A stretch of 64,000 nucleotides of DNA from Bradyrhizobium liaoningense (GCF_018130825.1 NZ_JAFCJS010000008.1:248001-312000), one strand, 5' to 3'. Shown: positions 35,527 to 44,336, numbered from the stretch's first letter. The notes: generated by a model from the sequence alone, not told the origin. Numbers and translations are program-made.

Positions 35527-36147
35527 TTAGCTCCCCCTCCGGGACGCGATATAGCGTCCGACCATGTCGTCGATCTTGGCCGCGATGGCGCCACGCTCCA
35601 GCACGACGCCGCCATCGGCCCACTCGATCCGGCAGTCGCCGGTGGCAATTTCAGGCTCGGCCAGGATCACCAGCCGGCCCTCGAAGCCGCTCTGCTTGGC
35701 GAGCCGCTCGATCTTCTCGCGCGCGCTGTCGTAGAGCGAATCGTTGATACGGACGACGAGATGCGGCGTCGCGACCAGGTGCGAGAAGCAGTCCTTGACC
35801 AGCGCGACGATCTCGCCGAGCGGTTCGGCGGCGACGAGATCGGCGCACAGCTTGCGCGCCACCGCGATCGCGACCTCGACCGCTTCGGTCTCCATCTTGG
35901 TCTCGATGTTGCCGATGCCAGAGGCCAGGCCCCGGATGCCGATGTTGATCTCTTCCATGGCGAGCGCGACGCGGCGGTCGCTCTCGGCCTTGGCTTCGCG
36001 TTGGCCGGCGGCAAAGCCGTCCTGATAGGCGCGCGCCTCGGCTTCGGCGACCTTCTGGGCGATCTCGGCCGCGGTCGCAGCCTTTTCGCGCGTCCGCTCG
36101 GGCGCCGCGAAGTCGGTATCGAACAGGAATTTGGCAGGAGCGCCCAT
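35527..36147 (-). CDS. fliH: Flagellar export regulator FliH
   Basis: FliH binds the export ATPase FliI and the C-ring. The 206-residue protein starts at ATG 36147, sharing one base with the fliG stop. It shows a helical N-terminal half rich in Ala/Glu (AEIAQKVAEAEARAYQDGFAAGQREA) and a C-terminal domain with VRINDSLYDSAREKIERLA and GDCRIEWADGGVVLERGAI, as in FliH/YscL proteins. Position between fliG and fliN supports the call. Confidence 0.88.
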   Translation of the reverse strand: MGAPAKFLFDTDFAAPERTREKAATAAEIAQKVAEAEARAYQDGFAAGQREAKAESDRRVALAMEEINIGIRGLASGIGNIETKMETEAVEVAIAVARKLCADLVAAEPLGEIVALVKDCFSHLVATPHLVVRINDSLYDSAREKIERLAKQSGFEGRLVILAEPEIATGDCRIEWADGGVVLERGAIAAKIDDMVGRYIASRRGS

Positions 36148-37241
36148 CAATACACCAGCTCGTCGTCGGCGCGGTTCTTGGTCAGCATGATCTCGCCCTT
36201 GGCGGCGAGGTCCTTTGCGAGGTTGACCAGCAGCGCCTGGGCCTCGTCGACGTCGCGCAGGCGCACGGGGCCCATTGCCGCCATGTCGTCCTGGAGCATC
36301 TTGGCCGCGCGCGAGGACATGTTGCCGAAGAAGAAGTTGCGGACGTCCTCGTTGGCGCTCTTGAGCGCGACGCCGAGCTTGTCCTTGTCGACGTTGCGCA
36401 TCAACGTTTGGGCCGAGCCGGAATCCAGCTTGACGAGGTCGTCGAAGGTGAACATCAGCGCCTTGATGCGCTCGGCCGATTCCCGGTTCTCCTCTTCCAG
36501 CGAGGTGATGAAGCGGGTTTCGGTTTGGCGGTCGAAATTGTTGAAGATTTCAGCCATCACCTCATGGGCGTCGCGGCGCCGGGTCTGCGACAGGTTGGAC
36601 ATGAACTCGGTGCGCAGCGTCTTCTCCACGCTCTCGATCACCTCTTTCTGAACCGCCTCCATCTTCAGCATGCGGTTGACGACGTCCAGCGCCAGCTCCT
36701 CGGGGAAGATACCGAGCACGCGGGCGGCGTGTTCCGGCTTCAGCTTCGAGAGGACGACCGCGATGGTCTGCGGATATTCGTTCTTGAGATAGTTCGCGAG
36801 CACCTCTTCCTGCACGTTGGAGAGCTTCTCCCACATGTTGCGCCCCGCAGGGCCGCGGATCTCGTCCATGATGCCGTTGACGCGCTCCGGCGCCAGGTAT
36901 TGCTGGAGCAGCCGCTCGGTCGCGTCGAAATTGCCCATCAGCGCGCCGGAAGCCGACATGCGCGAGACGAATTCGAGCAGCATGTCCTCCACCGTGTCGA
37001 CCTCGACGGTGCCGAGCGTGGACATTTCCAGCGAGAGCTGGCGCACCTCGTCGTCGTCGAGCAGCGACCAGATCTTGCCGCCATACTGCTCGCCCAGCGC
37101 CAGCATCAGGATCGCGGCGCGCTTCGGCCCCGCGACCGTTTCGACCTTGCCGCCGCCCGCGCGGCTGCCGGCACGCTGGCCGAGCGTGGAGATCACGCTG
37201 GTGATGTCGTTCGAGTTGGCGTTCTGCAGATTGCCGGCCAT
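36147..37241 (-). CDS. fliG: Flagellar motor switch protein FliG
   Basis: FliG couples the stator to rotation and sits on the MS ring. The 364-residue chain has the three FliG domains: N-terminal (KRAAILMLALGEQYGGKIW), middle with NEYPQTIAVVLSKLKPEHAARVL in place of the EHPQ motif, and C-terminal FTFDDLVKLDSGSAQTLMRNV with charged residues of the torque helix (KLGVALKSANEDVRNFFFGNMS). It follows fliF by 17 bases. Confidence 0.96.
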   Translation of the reverse strand: MAGNLQNANSNDITSVISTLGQRAGSRAGGGKVETVAGPKRAAILMLALGEQYGGKIWSLLDDDEVRQLSLEMSTLGTVEVDTVEDMLLEFVSRMSASGALMGNFDATERLLQQYLAPERVNGIMDEIRGPAGRNMWEKLSNVQEEVLANYLKNEYPQTIAVVLSKLKPEHAARVLGIFPEELALDVVNRMLKMEAVQKEVIESVEKTLRTEFMSNLSQTRRRDAHEVMAEIFNNFDRQTETRFITSLEEENRESAERIKALMFTFDDLVKLDSGSAQTLMRNVDKDKLGVALKSANEDVRNFFFGNMSSRAAKMLQDDMAAMGPVRLRDVDEAQALLVNLAKDLAAKGEIMLTKNRADDELVY

Positions 37242-37258
37242 GTCAGCTCACTTCTCGA

Positions 37259-38869
37259 TTATTTTGCGGGTTCGGTCAGCCACTGGCGAATGATGGCGAC
37301 GGTTTCGTTCGGGTTGCGCTCGGCGAGCTCGCCGACGCGGTGGACGGACTGGGCGTGGACCTGGCCCTGGATGGTGGCAACGTCGATCGCGCTCGCTGCG
37401 CCGCTCGGCAGGAGCGGCTGGCCGGCCGGCGCGGCCTCGTCGCTCGCGGCCGGGCCGGCGAGCACGCCGGAGATGGCGGCGGCGACTTCGTCGGACGCCA
37501 GGATGCGCTTGACCAGCGGGCGGATCACCATGAACAGCACGACCAGGCCGAGCAGCATCATCACGCCGAGCTCGACGAAGTACATGACGTCGTCCTTGGT
37601 GAACTGCAGCATGCCGAGGAAGCCGCTGGGTTCGCCGATCGGCGCAGTGGAAGGGGCGTCGGCGAAGCGCAGATTGACGACCTCGACCTGGTCGCCGCGC
37701 TTCTGGTCGAAGCCGATCGCCGAGCGGACCAGGGTGGCGATGCGGTCGAGCTGCTCCTTGGTGCGGTCCGTGTAGGCCAGCTCGCCCTTGTCGTTCTTGG
37801 TGTAGATGCCGTCGACCAGCACCGCGACCGAGATGCGGTTGACCCGGCCGGCCTCGGTCACCTCGGTCTTGGTGGTGCGGGAGATCTCGTAATTGTTGGT
37901 CTCCTCGGTCTTCTTGCTCTGGTCCTTGGCTGCGACGCCGTTGTTCTGCTGGTTGCCGGGCAGCTCGTTGTTGACGGTGACCTGGCCGTTGTTGTCGGCG
38001 GTCATGCTGCTTTCTTCGCGGGTCTGGCTCGAGCGCAGCACGCGGCCCTCGGGGTCGAACTTGTCCGAGGTCTGGGTGACCTTGTTGAAGTCGAAATCGG
38101 CGGAGAGCTGGACGCGGGCGCGGCCCGATCCGACCACGGAGGAGACGATGTCCTCGACCTGCTTGCGCATCCGCTTCTCGAAGGCGGTGCGGCGCTCGTC
38201 CCCGAGCGCCTGCTCCGGATCGGTCTGGGCGCCGTCGGCGAGCAGCTGGCCGGCCTCGTCCACGATCGAGACGCGCTGCGGCTTCAGGCCGTTGACGGCG
38301 GAGGCGACGAGATGGCGAATGGCCCGGATCTGCTGCGCTTCGAGCGAGCCGCGGACGCGGACCACGATCGAGGCCGACGGCTCCGGCGCCTCGCGCGCGA
38401 ACAGCGGCCGTTCGGGCAGCACCAGGTGGACGCGGGCGGCCTGGATGCGGTCGATGGCGCGGATAGTGCGGGCGAGCTCGCCTTCCAGCGCGCGCAGATG
38501 ATTGATGTTCTGGACGAAGGAGGTGGTGCCGAGCGCGTCCGACTTGTCGAACACCTCGTAGCCGACGCCGCCGCCCTTGGGCAGGCCGCCCTCGGCGAGC
38601 TTCATTCTGAGGCGCGTGACCTTGTCCTTGGGCACCATGATGATGGAGCCCTCATTGCGGATCTCGAACTGGATGCCCTGGCGTTCCAGGTCTTTGACAA
38701 TGCTGGAGGAATCTTCGACGCTGAGGTCGGTGAACAACGTCGTCATCTGCGGCGTGGTGACGCGCATGATGACGAACGCGAAGAAGCCGATGAGCGCGGC
38801 GGTGACCGCGATCATCGCCCCGAACCGGGCGGCACCGATACTTTTTAAGAAGTCCGCAAGACCTTGCAA
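37259..38869 (-). CDS. fliF: Flagellar MS-ring protein FliF
   Basis: FliF builds the basal-body MS ring. The 536-residue chain has two membrane spans (about 17-37 and 428-450), a periplasmic ring-building region (LFTDLSVEDSSSIVKDLERQGI; GTTSFVQNINHLRALEGELART in parts) and a C-terminal cytoplasmic tail that binds FliG (VGELAERNPNETVAIIRQWL). The start is TTG 38869 behind GGGGCGG; no ATG fits better. A CtrA-like site lies about 75-92 bases upstream. It leads the fliF-fliG-fliH-fliN-flbD operon. Confidence 0.95.
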   Translation of the reverse strand: MQGLADFLKSIGAARFGAMIAVTAALIGFFAFVIMRVTTPQMTTLFTDLSVEDSSSIVKDLERQGIQFEIRNEGSIIMVPKDKVTRLRMKLAEGGLPKGGGVGYEVFDKSDALGTTSFVQNINHLRALEGELARTIRAIDRIQAARVHLVLPERPLFAREAPEPSASIVVRVRGSLEAQQIRAIRHLVASAVNGLKPQRVSIVDEAGQLLADGAQTDPEQALGDERRTAFEKRMRKQVEDIVSSVVGSGRARVQLSADFDFNKVTQTSDKFDPEGRVLRSSQTREESSMTADNNGQVTVNNELPGNQQNNGVAAKDQSKKTEETNNYEISRTTKTEVTEAGRVNRISVAVLVDGIYTKNDKGELAYTDRTKEQLDRIATLVRSAIGFDQKRGDQVEVVNLRFADAPSTAPIGEPSGFLGMLQFTKDDVMYFVELGVMMLLGLVVLFMVIRPLVKRILASDEVAAAISGVLAGPAASDEAAPAGQPLLPSGAASAIDVATIQGQVHAQSVHRVGELAERNPNETVAIIRQWLTEPAK

Positions 38870-38943
38870 GCAACCGCCCCGACCAATGCGACCCGCAACC
38901 GAGCGGCCGACTGGGCAATTATTGCCTAGGGGATGGTTTCGAT

Positions 38944-38961
38944 ATGGTTAACGAAGGTTAA
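38944..38961 (-). promoter_or_regulatory. Possible CtrA-binding site upstream of fliF
   Basis: Read on the minus strand the site is TTAACCTTCGTTAACCAT. It contains two TTAA half-sites and the octamer TTAACCAT, which are the elements of alphaproteobacterial CtrA sites; the spacing between TTAA cores is six rather than the classic seven. In Caulobacter CtrA activates fliF, and the sciP gene next door encodes a CtrA inhibitor, which makes the site credible but unproven. Confidence 0.45.
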
Positions 38962-38986
38962 GAGGTCGGACAAAAGTAGCGGCATG

Positions 38987-39020
38987 AAAAAAATCGGCCT
39001 CGCTGGGCGAGGCCGATTTT
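38987..39020 (-). terminator. Rho-independent terminator of sciP
   Basis: A perfect 14-base stem, AAAATCGGCCTCGC paired with GCGAGGCCGATTTT, with a three-base loop, and on the minus strand a run of T after the stem. It lies 29 bases past the sciP stop and upstream of fliF, insulating fliF from sciP transcription. Confidence 0.9.
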
Positions 39021-39048
39021 CGTCAAAAGCCGCAGATTTCCGGATCGC

Positions 39049-39324
39049 TTACTGGCGATATTGCTGGATGCGGGTGGTGCGAAGACCCGCCAGACCGTGC
39101 TGGTCGATGGAAAACTGCCAGGAGAGGAATTCGTCGACCGTCAGGGTATATCGGCTGCAGGCCTCCTCGAGGGAGAGAAGTCCGCCGCGCACAGCGGCGA
39201 CGACCTCGGCCTTGCGGCGGATGACCCAGCGTTTGGTGCCGGGTGCGGGCAGATCTGCGATCGTCAGCGGACTGCCGTCCGGCCCGATGACGTATTTTAC
39301 CCTCGGGCGATGGGGTTCTGTCAT
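39049..39324 (-). CDS. sciP: DUF1153 protein, SciP-type CtrA inhibitor
   Basis: In Caulobacter, SciP binds CtrA and blocks its transcriptional activation in swarmer cells. The 91-residue protein begins at ATG 39324 and has the family core: RVKYVIGPDGSPLTIADLP, KRWVIRRKAEVVAAVRGGLLSLEEACSRY (a helix-turn-helix-like part, in pieces) and TVDEFLSWQ. The earlier in-frame GTG-type start at 39345 adds seven unrelated residues. It lies between fliF and flgD, supporting a role in flagellar/cell-cycle control. Confidence 0.88.
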   Translation of the reverse strand: MTEPHRPRVKYVIGPDGSPLTIADLPAPGTKRWVIRRKAEVVAAVRGGLLSLEEACSRYTLTVDEFLSWQFSIDQHGLAGLRTTRIQQYRQ

Positions 39325-39537
39325 GGCGTACTCACAAACTCTCAACCACTGAACTCACGCCGTAACCGTAACCCCGGCGGCTTAAAAATCCGCTAAGCCT
39401 AAGGCTTCAATACAATTCTCGTTGAAACTTGCGGGAACGCGGCCGGCCTGGCGGGCGAAAAGGCCGGCCGGGCGGGCAGAAGGTAAATACTTTACTAACG
39501 AACGGGGCCTGCCGTGGTGTCGCAAGGCCCCTCAACC

Positions 39538-39659
39538 GTCGTCCTGGCGAAAGCCAGGACCCATTACCCCAGGGAGTAGTTGCTGCGAAGACTCGGGGTC
39601 ACGTCCTCGCACTAAAACGACGTTCGGTGGTTATGGGTCCTGGCTTTCGCCAGGACGAC
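39538..39659. repeat. Intergenic inverted repeat (Bradyrhizobium-type)
   Basis: Arms GTCGTCCTGGCGAAAGCCAG and CTGGCTTTCGCCAGGACGAC pair perfectly and continue into GGACCCAT/ATGGGTCC. It sits just downstream of flgD, in the roughly 360-base gap before sciP, where I see no gene. The sciP promoter should lie at 39,325-39,420. Confidence 0.88.
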
Positions 39660-39685
39660 ACCGAGTATGTTGAACCGCTACAGCC

Positions 39686-40396
39686 TCAATCGCTCGCCGC
39701 AATAATGCTCTTCACCTGGCTCAGCGTGTAGCTGGCGCCGTCGATGGTGAGCAGCGGCGGCGACTGGGTCAGATCGACCGACGACACCACGCCCTGCACC
39801 TGCGCGGCGATGCCGATATTGTTGTTCGCGACGTCCTTGCCGGTCGCCGAGATCGTGTACTTGCCGTCGGGCCATTGCGTGCCGTCATTGCCCATGCCGT
39901 TCCAGGTGAAGGGAATGTCGGTGCCGGAGGCGGCGGTGTATTTGCCGGTGAACACGGTCTGGCCGCTGGCATTGGCGATGGTGATGTCGACGGTGGAATC
40001 GGACGGCACGTTGAGATGCCAGGTCGCCGACGAGTTCTTCATCGTCGCGGTCGAGCCGTCGACCAGCGCGGTCTTGCCGACGAAGCCCAGTGCCTGGGTC
40101 GCCTGCGTGGTCTGCTGCAGGGTGACGAGCTGCGCCAGCGAGTCGTTGGTCTTGAGCTGCTGCTCGACGCCGGCGAACTGCACCAGCTGCTGGGTGAACT
40201 GGTTGGTGTCGAGCGGATCGAGCGGGTTCTGGTTCTGCAACTGCGTCGTCAGCAGCGTCAGGAAGGTCTGGAAGTTGCCGGCGAGCGTCGATCCCGTGGT
40301 CGAGCTCAGCGAGTTCGACGAGGAGGACGACGACGATGTCGGCTGCGTCGTACCTGAGACGACGGCGGGGGCGGTGGCGGCATTCGTGGTGGTCAT
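39686..40396 (-). CDS. flgD: Flagellar hook-capping protein FlgD
   Basis: FlgD caps the growing hook. The 236-residue protein has a Ser/Thr-rich N-terminus, then the conserved FQTFLTLLTTQLQNQNPLDPLDTNQFTQQL block (residues about 42-72, in parts) that is diagnostic, and a C-terminal FlgD Ig/tudor region (TGKYTAASGTDIPFTWNG; WPDGKYTISATG). It lies 13 bases after fliK on the same strand. Confidence 0.95.
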   Translation of the reverse strand: MTTTNAATAPAVVSGTTQPTSSSSSSSNSLSSTTGSTLAGNFQTFLTLLTTQLQNQNPLDPLDTNQFTQQLVQFAGVEQQLKTNDSLAQLVTLQQTTQATQALGFVGKTALVDGSTATMKNSSATWHLNVPSDSTVDITIANASGQTVFTGKYTAASGTDIPFTWNGMGNDGTQWPDGKYTISATGKDVANNNIGIAAQVQGVVSSVDLTQSPPLLTIDGASYTLSQVKSIIAASD

Positions 40397-40409
40397 AAGC
40401 GAATACTCC

Positions 40410-42026
40410 TCACACTCTGATGTCGACGCCGCTGCTCGATCCGAGCATGCGGCCGTAGCCGCGCCCCGCGGGCGCTGCGGGAACGCTGTCGTCCTCGCTG
40501 ATGATCAGCCGGCGGGCATTGCCGCCATTGTCGTTGTTCTGGCCGGAGTTCTGGCCCGACGAGTTCTGGTCGCGCAGGCTGAAGGACAGTCCGTTGCTGC
40601 CGGTCTTGAGGCCGGCATCGTCGAGTGCGCGCTGCAATTGCGGCGCGTCCTGCCGCAGCATCTGCAGCGTCTCCGGCTTCTCGACGGTGAGATGCGAGGT
40701 GACCTGGCCGTTGCGGTCGACATTGATGCGGACGTCGATGCGGCCGAGATCGACCGGATCGAGGCTGATGTCGAAGCGCGTCTTGCCCGCGCGTGCGGCC
40801 GCCGCGATCTCGATCGGCACGGCGTTGATCGGCACCGCCGCGGAAGTGGCCGCGGTCGCGGTCAGCGTTGCGGTCGAGGCGGTCGCCGTCGAGGTGGTCG
40901 TGGTCAGCGGCGCCTGCACGGCGGCGGCCTGCGCGCTGCTGTCGGTCGCGTTGAAAGCGGCCTGCGCATTGGCATGGGCGTGGGCGGCCGGTGCCGCAGG
41001 GATCGCGTCGGGCGCACGGTCCGCGGCGCCCGGCTTGGCGTCGGACGCGCTGCCATCTGCCTGGGGCTTGGCGGCTTGCGCATGCGCGGCGGCGTTGGTC
41101 GCAGTCGCCGGCGTCTGCGGAGTGGCGGCGTTCGCCTTGCCCGCGTCCTGGCCGATATTGGAGATGTCGGTCTGCGCTTGCGCGGTGGCGGCGGCCTTGA
41201 ACGAGGTCTTTGGCGTGCCCTGGTCGACGGCGGCGATCAGCCCGCCATTGGTCTTGGCCTCGGTCGCGGTGCCGTCGGTCGCGCCGGTCGCGGCATCGGC
41301 CAGCGTCGCCGAGGTGTCGGCTTCGACTTTCGCGCCGGCCGTCTTGGCGCTCTTGTCGCCGGGCGTTGCGGTATCGGTCTTGGTGCCCGCGATCTGCGCC
41401 GCGGTGGAGGCGCTGGCGGCGATGCCGGCGGCGGCGATCGTCAGCGGCGAAGTGGCGGCATCGCCGGTCTGGCCCGTGGCCGCATTCGGATCGACCGGCA
41501 CGACGGGCGCGGCGACGACGATCGCGTTGGGATCGGGAACGGCGGTTTGCGTCGCATCGACTTGCGCGGCGGTTGCGGCATCGACGGCGGCGGCGAGGCC
41601 GTCGGTGGCCTTGTCACCCTTCTCGTCCGACTTGTCCGCCGATTTGGCGTCTGACGTCTCGGACTTGTCCTTGGTCTTGCCCGCCTTGACCGAATCCTTG
41701 GTCGGGTCCTTGGCCGGATTGTCGCTGGCCTCGCTCTTGGTGGCGCCGGGCGTGTCGGTGTCGTCGCTGGCCTTGCTCTGCGAGGCGGTGTCAGTCGAAG
41801 AGGTGTCGCGCGAGCTGCGGTCGGAGGCGGATGAGGCGGAATCGGTCCGGCGCGGCGCGGTATCCTGGGCCGGCGCGTTGTTGCTGATCGCCTGGGTGTT
41901 GCTGTCGACCAGCGAGCCGAAGGAGTCGCTCGCCGGCGTGTCCTTCGTGCTTTGCGAGCGCGCAGGCTTCTGCTGGGCGCTCGAAACCTGGACGCTGGCA
42001 GCTAGATCTGACGAAACACCGACCAC
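40410..42026 (-). CDS. fliK: Flagellar hook-length control protein FliK
   Basis: FliK measures hook length and switches export specificity. The 538-residue protein begins at GTG 42026 behind AAGGGGGCG. Residues 1-390 are a long Ala/Thr/Asp/Lys-rich low-complexity ruler; the C-terminal domain has the typical core RFDISLDPVDLGRIDVRINV, HLTVEKPETLQMLRQDAPQLQRALDDAGL and LSFSLRDQ. The low-complexity part explains long false frames on the other strand. It precedes flgD. Confidence 0.92.
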   Translation of the reverse strand: MVGVSSDLAASVQVSSAQQKPARSQSTKDTPASDSFGSLVDSNTQAISNNAPAQDTAPRRTDSASSASDRSSRDTSSTDTASQSKASDDTDTPGATKSEASDNPAKDPTKDSVKAGKTKDKSETSDAKSADKSDEKGDKATDGLAAAVDAATAAQVDATQTAVPDPNAIVVAAPVVPVDPNAATGQTGDAATSPLTIAAAGIAASASTAAQIAGTKTDTATPGDKSAKTAGAKVEADTSATLADAATGATDGTATEAKTNGGLIAAVDQGTPKTSFKAAATAQAQTDISNIGQDAGKANAATPQTPATATNAAAHAQAAKPQADGSASDAKPGAADRAPDAIPAAPAAHAHANAQAAFNATDSSAQAAAVQAPLTTTTSTATASTATLTATAATSAAVPINAVPIEIAAAARAGKTRFDISLDPVDLGRIDVRINVDRNGQVTSHLTVEKPETLQMLRQDAPQLQRALDDAGLKTGSNGLSFSLRDQNSSGQNSGQNNDNGGNARRLIISEDDSVPAAPAGRGYGRMLGSSSGVDIRV

Positions 42027-42370
42027 AGGCGCCCCCTTGGAAACATCTTCGGGATAGGGGTAGCAAGGAGCGGGCCAGCCTCCTGAACGGAGATTTTATC
42101 TAGTGAAATCAATACATTGGTTGATCGATCACCCCGCCGCGAGGGGCGCAAAAGCCCCGCCATTTCTGCCTCCCCGGCAAGAATTGCCCTAAGCAGGCGG
42201 CCGGCGTGATTGCTTCACCGGAATGCGGCCTATATTAAAGAGGCAGCTCTCAGCCGCTTTCGACCGGGCAAGTCGCGCCACCGTGGGAACCGAAGTTCCC
42301 CCGGGACCGTTCATGTCCCGGCCAGAAGCAAATCGCGGATCGCCGAACCGCCGTCACAGCTCAAGAACCC
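42027..42370. other. Divergent intergenic region fliK/mnmA with tandem hairpins
   Basis: No gene is supported. Before mnmA two small hairpins follow each other: GGGAAC-CGAA-GTTCCC (42285-42300) and CCGGGAC-N7-GTCCCGG (42301-42321), ending about 50 bases before the mnmA start. They would lie in the mRNA leader. The part near 42,090-42,130 is A/T-rich. Confidence 0.5.
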
Positions 42371-43552
42371 ATGCTCAACAGTCTGGATCTCGAAGGCCGT
42401 CCTGAGGACACCAGGGTCGTTGTCGCCATGTCGGGCGGCGTCGATTCCTCGACGACGGCTGCGCTGCTGAAGGCTGAGGGCTACGACGTCGTCGGCATCA
42501 CGCTGCAGCTCTACGACCATGGCGCGGCCACCCACCGCAAGGGCGCCTGCTGCGCCGGCCAGGACATCCACGACGCCCGCGACGTCGCCGCCAAGCTCGG
42601 CATTCCCCATTACGTGCTCGACTACGAGGACCGCTTTCGCGAGTCCGTCATCGACAATTTCGCCGACAGCTACGCGCTCGGCGAGACGCCGGTGCCCTGC
42701 ATCGAGTGCAACCGCAGCGTCAAATTCCGCGACCTCTTGAAGACCGCCCGCGAGCTCGGGGCGCAGGCGCTCGCCACCGGCCATTATGTCGCCTCGCGCC
42801 GTCGCGCCGACGGCTCGCGCGCGCTGGTGTGTGCGGCCGACGCCGACCGCGACCAGAGCTATTTCCTCTTCGCGACCACGCAAGAACAGCTCGACTTCCT
42901 GCGCTTTCCGCTCGGCGACATGACCAAGCCCGAGACGCGCGAGCTCGCGCGGCGCTTCGGCCTGTCCGTCGCCGACAAGCACGACAGCCAGGACATCTGC
43001 TTCGTGCCGACGGGCCGCTACACCGACATCATCACCCGCCTGCGGCCGAACGCGATGGACCCCGGCGACATCGTCGATCTCGACGGCCGCGTGCTCGGCC
43101 AGCATCACGGCATCGCCAATTTCACCGTCGGCCAGCGCCGCGGCCTCGGCATCGCCTCGGGCTCGCCGCTGTTCGTGGTGCGGCTGGATGCGGCGCACCG
43201 CCGCGTCGTCGTCGGCCCGCGCGACGCGCTGAAGATGCACCGCATCTCCTTGCGCGACGTCAACTGGATCGGCGGCGGCGATATCGATAGCGCGATCGGC
43301 AACGGCCTGGAGATGTTCGTGCGCGTGCGCTCGACCCGCTCGCCGCAGCCGGCCTGGCTGCGCGGCGCCGGCGGCCATTACGAGGTCGAGCTCGTCGCCG
43401 GCGAAGAGGGCGTTTCGCCCGGCCAGGCCTGCGTGTTCTACGACGCACCGTCGGGCCAGGCCCGCGTGCTCGGCGGTGGCTTCATCCAGAGCGCCGCGGC
43501 GAAGCTTGACGCGGCCACATCGCGCCCGCTCGCGGAGGCCGTGCGCGGCTGA
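42371..43552 (+). CDS. mnmA: tRNA-specific 2-thiouridylase MnmA
   Basis: MnmA places the 2-thio group on the wobble uridine of Lys, Glu and Gln tRNAs. The 393-residue protein has the PP-loop VVVAMSGGVDSS, the catalytic cysteine in TPVPCIECNRSVKF and the second cysteine in HDSQDICFVP, the TGHYV block and the C-terminal YFTVGQRRGLGI-like segment (FTVGQRRGLGI). No part is missing. The start ATG at 42371 follows a weak site. Confidence 0.96.
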   Translation: MLNSLDLEGRPEDTRVVVAMSGGVDSSTTAALLKAEGYDVVGITLQLYDHGAATHRKGACCAGQDIHDARDVAAKLGIPHYVLDYEDRFRESVIDNFADSYALGETPVPCIECNRSVKFRDLLKTARELGAQALATGHYVASRRRADGSRALVCAADADRDQSYFLFATTQEQLDFLRFPLGDMTKPETRELARRFGLSVADKHDSQDICFVPTGRYTDIITRLRPNAMDPGDIVDLDGRVLGQHHGIANFTVGQRRGLGIASGSPLFVVRLDAAHRRVVVGPRDALKMHRISLRDVNWIGGGDIDSAIGNGLEMFVRVRSTRSPQPAWLRGAGGHYEVELVAGEEGVSPGQACVFYDAPSGQARVLGGGFIQSAAAKLDAATSRPLAEAVRG

Positions 43553-43588
43553 CGGATGACGACATCAAGCGCAATTCATTGGGCTGGG

Positions 43589-43616
43589 TTCACCTCTCCT
43601 GTTGGGGAGAGGTGAA
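43589..43616. repeat. Hairpin, Bradyrhizobium-type short palindrome
   Basis: TTCACCTCTCC pairs with GGAGAGGTGAA around a six-base loop. It lies between mnmA and the methyltransferase gene, with no T run; it could stop or stabilise the mnmA message. Confidence 0.7.
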
Positions 43617-43632
43617 GTTAAGGGCAGGGGGC

Positions 43633-44271
43633 ATGGCAGCAGACATCTCGCGGGCGGGGGTCGAGAAGGCCTATGGCCGCTGGGCGCCGGTCTACGATCT
43701 CGTGTTCGGCAAGGTCTTTGACGCCGGGCGGCAGTCGACCATTGCGGAAGCCGACCGCATTGGCGGCCGCATCCTCGACGTCGGCGTCGGCACCGGCCTG
43801 TCGCTCTCGGATTACGCGCGCACCACGAAGATCTGCGGCGTCGACATTTCCGAGCCGATGCTGCGCAAGGCGCAGGCGCGCGTGCGCGCGTTGCGGCTCT
43901 CCAATGTCGAGGTGCTCTCGGTGATGGACGCGAAAAACCTCGCCTTCCCCGACAACGCCTTCGATGCGGTGGTCGCGCAATATGTCATCACCGCCGTGCC
44001 CGATCCGGAAGGAACGCTCGACGAGTTCGTCCGCGTGCTCAAGCCGGGCGGCGAGCTGATCCTCGTCAACCACATCGGCGCGGAAAAGGGTCTTCGAAGG
44101 ATCTCCGAACTCGCCTTCGCCCCCGTCGCCCGCCGTCTCGGCTGGCGCCCGGAATTCCCGTGGGCCCGCCTCGTCAACTGGGCCACGAGGCACGGCGGCG
44201 TCACGCTCACCGAGCGCCGGCCGATGCCGCCGATGGGCCATTTCTCGCTGATCCGCTACCGCAAATCGTGA
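43633..44271 (+). CDS. SAM-dependent methyltransferase, PmtA-like
   Basis: The 212-residue protein starts at ATG 43633 behind GCAGGGGG. The N-terminus GVEKAYGRWAPVYDLVFG and the SAM loop RILDVGVGTGLSLSDY, acidic residue in ICGVDISEPML, and FDAVVAQYVITAVPDPEGTLDEF (in parts) match the Rhodobacter-type phosphatidylethanolamine N-methyltransferases, which make phosphatidylcholine precursors. Bradyrhizobium is known to carry several Pmt enzymes. The lipid substrate is inferred; another small-molecule substrate cannot be excluded. Confidence 0.8.
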   Translation: MAADISRAGVEKAYGRWAPVYDLVFGKVFDAGRQSTIAEADRIGGRILDVGVGTGLSLSDYARTTKICGVDISEPMLRKAQARVRALRLSNVEVLSVMDAKNLAFPDNAFDAVVAQYVITAVPDPEGTLDEFVRVLKPGGELILVNHIGAEKGLRRISELAFAPVARRLGWRPEFPWARLVNWATRHGGVTLTERRPMPPMGHFSLIRYRKS

Positions 44272-44276
44272 TCGGA

Positions 44277-44324
44277 AGCATGATCCGGAAAAGTGTGAAG
44301 CGGTTTTCCGACAAGATCATGCTC
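44277..44324. repeat. Short palindromic repeat (widespread rhizobial type)
   Basis: Ends AGCATGATC and GATCATGCT pair, and the inside (CCGGAAAA...TTTTCCG) continues the palindrome. I recall this unit from many places in Bradyrhizobium and Rhodopseudomonas genomes. Confidence 0.8.
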
Positions 44325-44336
44325 AAAAGACAAAGG

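Noticed and set aside
39053..39066. TGGCGATATTGC as a sigma-54 promoter for fliF
   Set aside because: The distance between the GG and GC elements is too short for the -24/-12 pattern, and it lies inside sciP.
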